A stretch of 64,000 nucleotides of DNA from Castor canadensis (taxonomy: Eukaryota; Chordata; Mammalia; Rodentia; Castoridae). Where the stretch lies: positions 147,612,318 through 147,676,317 of the forward strand of contig NC_133395.1 in assembly GCF_047511655.1 (NCBI RefSeq). The letters are read 5' to 3'. The translations under genes and the position numbers were made by a program. Positions 58,217 to 64,000 of the stretch are shown here, piece after piece (the first letter of the stretch is position 1; every line of letters starts with the position of its first letter). The notes beneath the pieces were generated by a model, which worked only from the letters and a program-made list of their open reading frames with translations, was not told the origin of the DNA and searched no databases.

Positions 58217-58645
58217 AAAAAATGTTTCTTGAAAATTAAATATTGACAACTCCATTAAAAATATCATTTATTAAAGCCAAACGCTTTAAAATGTACTTTT
58301 CAAATGATTATATTCCACTTGTTATAGTGAACATACAGAACTTCTTTTACAGATTGCTTTTGGAGCGCTATCACTCCAAGTTGTGCATCAAAGTTCAATT
58401 TTCTTCAAAACGCAATTATTTCTGGTATTTACTTGTTGTGTGGTAGTAGGAAAAAGCTTACTAGAGAAATAAAATGAGTAACTTGACTTAGATCTTGAAT
58501 TTCATAAAACACGAATTTTACTTTGTGCTGACTCTTGCACGTATCAAGAGACGTTCCAAGCTGGGATCCATTACTATTATCATTTCTTCACTGCTCTTCC
58601 AGAGATTAACGAGATTCATGCTTATTTTATTTAAAAATACCGTAT

Positions 58646-58700
58646 TAAGGGCTCAAGTGGTAGAGTGCCTTCCTACCAAGCGAAGGCCCTGGGTACCGCC
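58646..58700 (+). repeat. ID-type SINE fragment
   Basis: GGGCTCAAGTGGTAGAGTGC, CTTCCTACCAAGCGAAGG. The 3' part is lost. Confidence 0.65.
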
Positions 58701-58737
58701 AGCCAACCAACCAATAAACAACACGCATGTATTAAAA

Positions 58738-58830
58738 GTTCACCCTGGAGACGAGGCTCAAGGGCGGGAGCACCTGCCCAGCAGGCAGGAGGCCCTGAGT
58801 TCAAGTCTCAATTCAAAAACATGGGCTCAT
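58738..58830 (+). repeat. ID-type SINE, diverged
   Basis: GAGACGAGGCTCAAGGGCGG, GAGCACCTGCCCAGCAGGCA, CTGAGTTCAAGTCTCAATTC. Confidence 0.75.
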
Positions 58831-58982
58831 TTGTCCAGATTTTCTTGGTTCCTCACTGTAGGCACGTCCCTGTTCTGTTAGAGCAAAGGAGTGAAGCTAT
58901 GGACGACTCTGCACAGCCTCCTTTCCAAAGAATCCCATCGACTCTCCTAAAGCCGCAATCCCCGTGGTGAATGCTGCTCAGG

Positions 58983-59030
58983 GGGCCACCAAGGCCACCA
59001 GCAAGGCCACCAGCAAGGCCACCGGCACCG
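58983..59030 (+). repeat. 12-bp tandem repeat
   Basis: About four copies of a GGCCACCAGCAA-type unit with minor changes, at the upstream edge of the CpG island. Confidence 0.8.
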
Positions 59031-59611
59031 GTCTGCAGTCATCGGTACAGACCGGGTTACCTCGACACCTCGCCCGGCTATGTCAGTACTGCAGCCATCG
59101 GCGGCGCAGGGTGCGGACGGCCGGCCGGCCGGGTCCCCTCGCTCCCCCCCAGACACCGCGGGCGCCACCGTCATACGGTGTCCTCCCCAGAAGCCGGCCA
59201 CAAAGCCGCTCCGAGAGCTGCCCGGCCCCTGTCCGCCCCACGGCTGCCTCAGGAACAGCTTGTGAGCGCTCAGAACCGGCCTGCATGTTTGCTGACTGAC
59301 TTAACACACAGGGAGTCCGCCACCCCAGCCTGCGCCCCAGGCGGCAGGTGACCGCCGCGACCTACTCGGTGCCGGCGCTGAGGGGCAAGGCCTGCTTGCT
59401 GGCGCTTCCGGCTTACTCGTAACTTCCACCGGCCTCGAGTGCCGTGAAAAGCACGCCACGACGCCGCCCGAGCCTGCACCGCCGGTCTCGCGCTGGCTCC
59501 AATTTTTCCACCAGCGCGCACCGGCTCCGCCTCCCCTAGGCGACGCCCCTTCCCGGCGCGGCTTCCCGAGCTGCCCCGCGCGGTTTTCCCGACAGGCCTC
59601 GAGCGCCGCGT

Positions 59612-59631
59612 GGCATGCTGGGAATTGTGGT
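59612..59631 (-). promoter_or_regulatory. ZNF143/THAP11-type motif
   Basis: On the minus strand ACCACAATTCCCAGCATGCC, very close to the known promoter element ACTACAATTCCCAGCATGC (one change in the core). It lies about 215 bases upstream of the ATG, the normal promoter-proximal place for this motif. Confidence 0.75.
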
Positions 59632-59742
59632 TTCCGCGGAGGCGGCGCGGCGGTCGGCGCGCGTGGCAGGAAGCGGAAGCGGCGCGCGGCCCGCCCCCGG
59701 ACCCGCCCCGCCGCGCGGTGCCGCTTGCCGCCCGGGTAGCAC

Positions 59743-59750
59743 TGACGTGT
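59743..59750 (+). promoter_or_regulatory. Candidate unfolded-protein-response element TGACGTGT
   Basis: TGACGTGT matches the UPRE core TGACGTG(G/T/A) bound by XBP1 and ATF6, about 100 bases before the start codon. SEC61A1 is a known XBP1-responsive gene in mammals, so the site fits. A single 8-mer can occur by chance. It can also be read as a CRE half-site. Confidence 0.5.
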
Positions 59751-59847
59751 CTCTCGGCAGAGCAGCCGCGCTCCGGAACAGGCAGCGTCGCCTCATCCGG
59801 CGCGGAGCGGAGCCGAAGCGGAAACTGGAACCCGAGCAGACCCCACC

Positions 59848-59854
59848 ATGGCGA
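59848..59854 (+). CDS. SEC61A1: SEC61A1 exon 1 coding part (start codon)
   Basis: The ATG is in a strong context (CCACCATGG). Only seven coding bases (ATG GCG A) precede the GTAAGT donor at 59855. Joined with exon 2, codon 3 becomes Ile. The 5' UTR lies upstream in the CpG island and its start is not defined. SEC61A1 is the channel-forming subunit of the ER translocon, through which nascent secretory and membrane proteins pass. Confidence 0.93.
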
Positions 59855-60106
59855 GTAAGTCCCTCGGGGCGGCTGGCGGTGCCGGGACCCGCCAGGCCCC
59901 TTGCCCGCCCGGGCGTGCATGCGCCCGCCGGCCGGCCGCCCGGGCCCCGCAGGGCGCTGCCTGCCCTCGGCCCTCCTCCAGGTCCCCGGCTCCCCAGGCC
60001 AGGCCTGTCCCCGCCCGGCTCCTCCTTGTACTGGGCACGAGGGTCCCCGGGTAGAGCAGCAGGTTTTTGTGCCCTGACTCCTTTTCTTTTGCTTCTTCCA
60101 TCAAAG
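59855..60106 (+). other. SEC61A1: SEC61A1 intron 1
   Basis: 252 bases, GT...AG, very GC-rich in the first half. The acceptor tract TTTTCTTTTGCTTCTTCCAT leads into CAAAG. Confidence 0.9.
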
Positions 60107-60174
60107 TCAAGTTTCTGGAAGTCATCAAGCCCTTCTGTGTCATCCTGCCGGAAATTCAGAAGCCGGAGAGAAAG
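60107..60174 (+). CDS. SEC61A1: SEC61A1 exon 2
   Basis: 68 bases that complete codon 3 and end exactly on a codon. They encode [20 protein letters not shown] followed by RK. This is the conserved cytosolic N-terminal amphipathic helix of the Sec61 alpha/SecY family. Acceptor CAAAG, donor GTAAGG. The frame continues perfectly into exon 3. Confidence 0.95.
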
Positions 60175-61554
60175 GTAAGGGCCCCATGGCCGTCGAAGAA
60201 GGCTAGCTGGAACTGGCGCTGGAAGTTGGGAGCGCGGTTAAAGATGGCTTCAGCACTCCAAGAGGAAACTCCCCTCCCGCTCGCGTGCACCCTGCGTGCT
60301 GTGAAGCCCGGGCGCTGTCGAGAGGCGACCTGGCTGTGTGGTTCACCCGGCTTTATTTGGGGCATCTTGCCTGGATGTTGCCTAGAGAACCAAGCCTCAG
60401 GTTTGACGTGCCCCCGAGGAGGATCTGGGCCTCAGCCAGGATCCCCAGGTCGAGTTGTCCTTTCCTCTTGACCTCCAGCAGGAGGTGACCCCGGAGTGTG
60501 TTTTCCTTCAGGAGGTGCCCCAGTGTCCATCTGCTGAAGGGAAAGGCAGTATGAATGAGTTTGTACCTTTTCGAGTAGACTGTCCCAGTGCTGAGAGGAA
60601 AGGCGTTTATTTTGTATCGTCTGCTGCGATTCACGGCAGGCACATTTAACAAGGAAAGCTGGAAATGTAGCACTGTGCTAAATCTATCAGAATTTCCATG
60701 GCTGCACAGCTACAGTTCAAGAGTGAGTGTTGGTGATGTCCAGTGAAGGAAACTTTCATTAGGCCCAGACATCATAGAGTGAGTAGTAAAACATTTTTGT
60801 GTCTGCCTTCTTTTCAAATTACTGTCATTGCATTCACATATGTTCATGTGTAGTTGAGAGCCGCATGGATACTTAGGAGTGCTTCTGGTTTTTTTACTTA
60901 AAATAGTTTCATATAAATGCCTCAGTTACATGCTACCTTTCATGGGCTCATTTGTAAACTCCTACAGTCTAAATTCAACACAGTGGATAGAGTCTGTCTT
61001 CCAACCATTGCCCTCCCTATTAAAAGCTTTATGACCTTGCCTTGTAACTAAGTGTGCTGGGACTAAGGGAATAGGTACAAGATATAGCAGTGGCTCAGGA
61101 AGGGATTAACTCTGGAAGAGGTGATGTCTGGTGGTGGTTTTGAAAGAGGAGTATAGATTTTCTTGAAAGTATGGAAAGAACTTCCTGGCAAAGGAAAATA
61201 GTTTGCAAAGGCAAAGAAGACAAGACCATACTGTGTTTGGATGGCAGGTCATCAGATGTAGCTCATATTGATAGAATACAAATGTGGGAAGTAATGGATG
61301 GTGAGTGACAAGGGCCAGACAGATTAGTAGATCCCTTTGGAAGTAAGGAAGGAGAATCCTACAGTGTGGGTGGGAGGCTTTTGCACTGGAGGATGAACCA
61401 TGGTGCTGAGGATGGATGCAGGGACTGCTTCAGAGACAGAGTTTGCATAAAGAGCTTTTGAAGTTTGCTGTTAAATAACTAACGAGGTTTAGTCATTAAG
61501 AAATAAAAAGTCTTGAAAATTGTGTCTGCTTTCTTCCTTATGAAGATTCATTTC

Positions 61555-61612
61555 ACAGGCTGGAAATGTGGCTCAGTGGTACAGTGCATGCAGCCCTGGG
61601 TTCATTTTGATT
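61555..61612 (+). repeat. ID-like SINE fragment
   Basis: AGGCTGGAAATGTGGCTCAG, TGGTACAGTGCATGCAGCCC, then TGGGTTCATTTT. Confidence 0.6.
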
Positions 61613-62164
61613 TTGATTTCACTGCAAGCTTGTTAGACTGAGACGGTGTTTTCTTCCCTGAGCCCACTTAATTCATTGGTGTGGTAGGATGACTGATGGG
61701 AAAGGGAGTGTTCTCAAAGGAAGAATAGTGCTGTGGTTTCCCCTAGCTTCCCGTGGAGTGTCTGAGCACTGATCTCTGCACCTTTGTGTGGGTGTACACC
61801 TCATCTTGCTGAGCCCACAGGACTGTGACTTCTGTTCTGACAGAGCCAGTGTTCTTCAGACTTTTCTACCTCTCCAATTTTGTTCACTTATAAGGTCGTT
61901 CCACTGCAAAATTGTCAGTCTGCACAATGATTAATGTGTTTCTTAAGCTCTCTTGTATGGGCAGCTAGTGCTAGTGAAGACACTTTAGAGGTAGAAGTCC
62001 TGGGAGAGTTCCCATTGTACTACTTTGTGACAGAGGCCTTGGGCAGGAGGAGTCTAAACTTTACTAAGGATGCCTGGTAGTCTGTGAAATGATTCTTGTC
62101 ACCTGCTTAACCTACATACCCCAAAAGATGTGAATGTTCTTGAAGCTAAACAGAACTAGTTTTG

Positions 62165-62272
62165 GAGCTGGGGGCTTGCAAGCTAAGTCCAGGCTGGTTT
62201 TGAACCTCAATCCTCCTGATCTCAGCCTCCCAAGTAGTTAGGTTACAGGTCTGAGCCACTGGTGCTGGCTGA
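62165..62272 (-). repeat. B1-type SINE fragment
   Basis: CCAGGCTGGTTTTGAACCTC, CTCAGCCTCCCAAGTAGTTA and GAGCCACTGGTGCTGGCT. Confidence 0.78.
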
Positions 62273-62524
62273 TATTACTAGTATTTAGTGAGTAGCTAAA
62301 TACTTTTGCCCTCCCAATATTATTAGATGGATTTGCCTTTGATTCATAGAATACACATATGGGTCAATCCCAGATTCGAAGTTAGTTGAATACAGAATAA
62401 TGACTCATCACTCACCCAGTCATCAGGTGAAAAGTGATTGTTGATTGTTGGAAAGGCTGCTTCACAAGTCACTTTCTGTTAGCAACATTCTTTGATCTTA
62501 AGTCTAAACTGCTAATGCAAACGG

Positions 62525-62690
62525 TTTAGAGCACAGCTTTGGACTCAAACTCACTTCAGCTGTGGGCTTTGGGTCCAAAAGTCACTTGCTCATTGTCACA
62601 TAAAGATAATAATGCTGTGTAGTGGGAGGATTGACTGAGATGACTATGAAGACTTTGTGTTGTGCATGTGACAAGTGGTACTTGTGTTTT
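62525..62690 (+). repeat. MIR element
   Basis: GGTTTAGAGCACAGCTTTGG, ACTCAAACTCACTTCAGCTG, AGTCACTTGCTCATTGTC and AAAGATAATAATGCTG follow the forward MIR. Confidence 0.72.
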
Positions 62691-62810
62691 AACACACTGT
62701 TTGGTACATGGATCGGCTTCTCTGCTGAGCTGGGAATTGGATCTGATTTGAATCCATTTGTATTAGTTTGCTTGTGAAGATAACATTGTTTTAACTCATC
62801 CCTTCCATAG

Positions 62811-64000
<1,190 letters not shown>

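Larger units (their letters stand above)
58950..60260 (+). promoter_or_regulatory. SEC61A1: CpG island and SEC61A1 promoter
   Basis: CpG density rises sharply at about 58.95 kb and falls in early intron 2. It covers the promoter, exon 1, intron 1 and exon 2. This is the usual picture for a constitutive housekeeping gene. No TATA box was seen near the likely start. Candidate sites inside are a ZNF143-type motif (59612-59631) and a TGACGTGT element (59743-59750). GGAAG (ETS core) repeats near 59668-59682 also occur. The transcription start is probably between the TGACGTGT element and the ATG, but the sequence alone does not fix it. Confidence 0.85.
60175..62810 (+). other. SEC61A1: SEC61A1 intron 2
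   Basis: 2,636 bases. The first part is the end of the CpG island. 61100-61480 resembles an ancient mammalian repeat of uncertain name, and an ID fragment, a B1 fragment and an MIR lie further on. The acceptor is CATCCCTTCCATAG. No exon or RNA gene was seen inside. Confidence 0.8.

Noticed and set aside
59486-59510. Possible ERSE (CCAAT with CCACC downstream) in the SEC61A1 promoter
   Set aside because: The spacing and the CCACG half do not fit CCAAT-N9-CCACG.
59610-60178. 187-codon plus-strand frame running through SEC61A1 exon 1 and intron 1
   Set aside because: It is in a different frame from the conserved SEC61A1 start and consists of Arg/Pro/Ala-rich CpG-island translation.

Overview
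The window is nuclear DNA of a placental mammal. It has split genes with GT/AG introns, a CpG-island promoter, MIR and LINE-1 (L1) remnants, and many short retroposons. The commonest SINE is a dimer of a 7SL/B1-like left half and an ID (tRNA-Ala/BC1-like) right half with an A-tail. That points to a rodent, and I favour a beaver-like (Castor) genome, though this is pattern recognition and not a database result. The two genes and their order match human 3q21.3 (KBTBD12 then SEC61A1, same orientation).

Layout: 1-6882 is intron of KBTBD12. 6883-7080 is an internal kelch-repeat exon. 7081-40095 is a 33-kb intron. 40096-40277 is the terminal coding exon, followed by a 3' UTR to about 41130. The earlier BTB/BACK exons lie left of the window. 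41.1-58.9 kb is intergenic and filled with old L1 pieces, LTR-like sequences and SINEs. 58.95-60.26 kb is a CpG island holding the SEC61A1 promoter. Exons 1-4 of SEC61A1 (coding parts 59848-59854, 60107-60174, 62811-62876, 62968-63046) encode the first 73 codons plus one base; the rest lies to the right.

The main accessory structure is in the large KBTBD12 intron. A decayed class I (gammaretrovirus-like) endogenous retrovirus lies on the minus strand, from a 442-bp 5' LTR at 32165-32606 to an env remnant ending near 17.86 kb. Next to the LTR is a site that resembles a tRNA-Arg primer binding site. The provirus was later split by a nearly full-length L1 (22491-29169, also minus) that landed inside pol and left an imperfect 14-bp target duplication. 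No 3' LTR is visible. Every viral reading frame is broken. Two younger, 5'-truncated L1 insertions with perfect 17-bp target duplications sit at 9560-9679 and 38028-38566.

KBTBD12 is a BTB-kelch protein, probably a Cullin-3 adaptor by family analogy. SEC61A1 is the channel subunit of the ER translocon. They are neighbours with no evident functional link. I found no bacterial-type system, CRISPR array or clearly new gene system. The points most worth checking are the nested provirus, its 270-codon pre-gag open frame, and the regulatory motifs at the SEC61A1 promoter.
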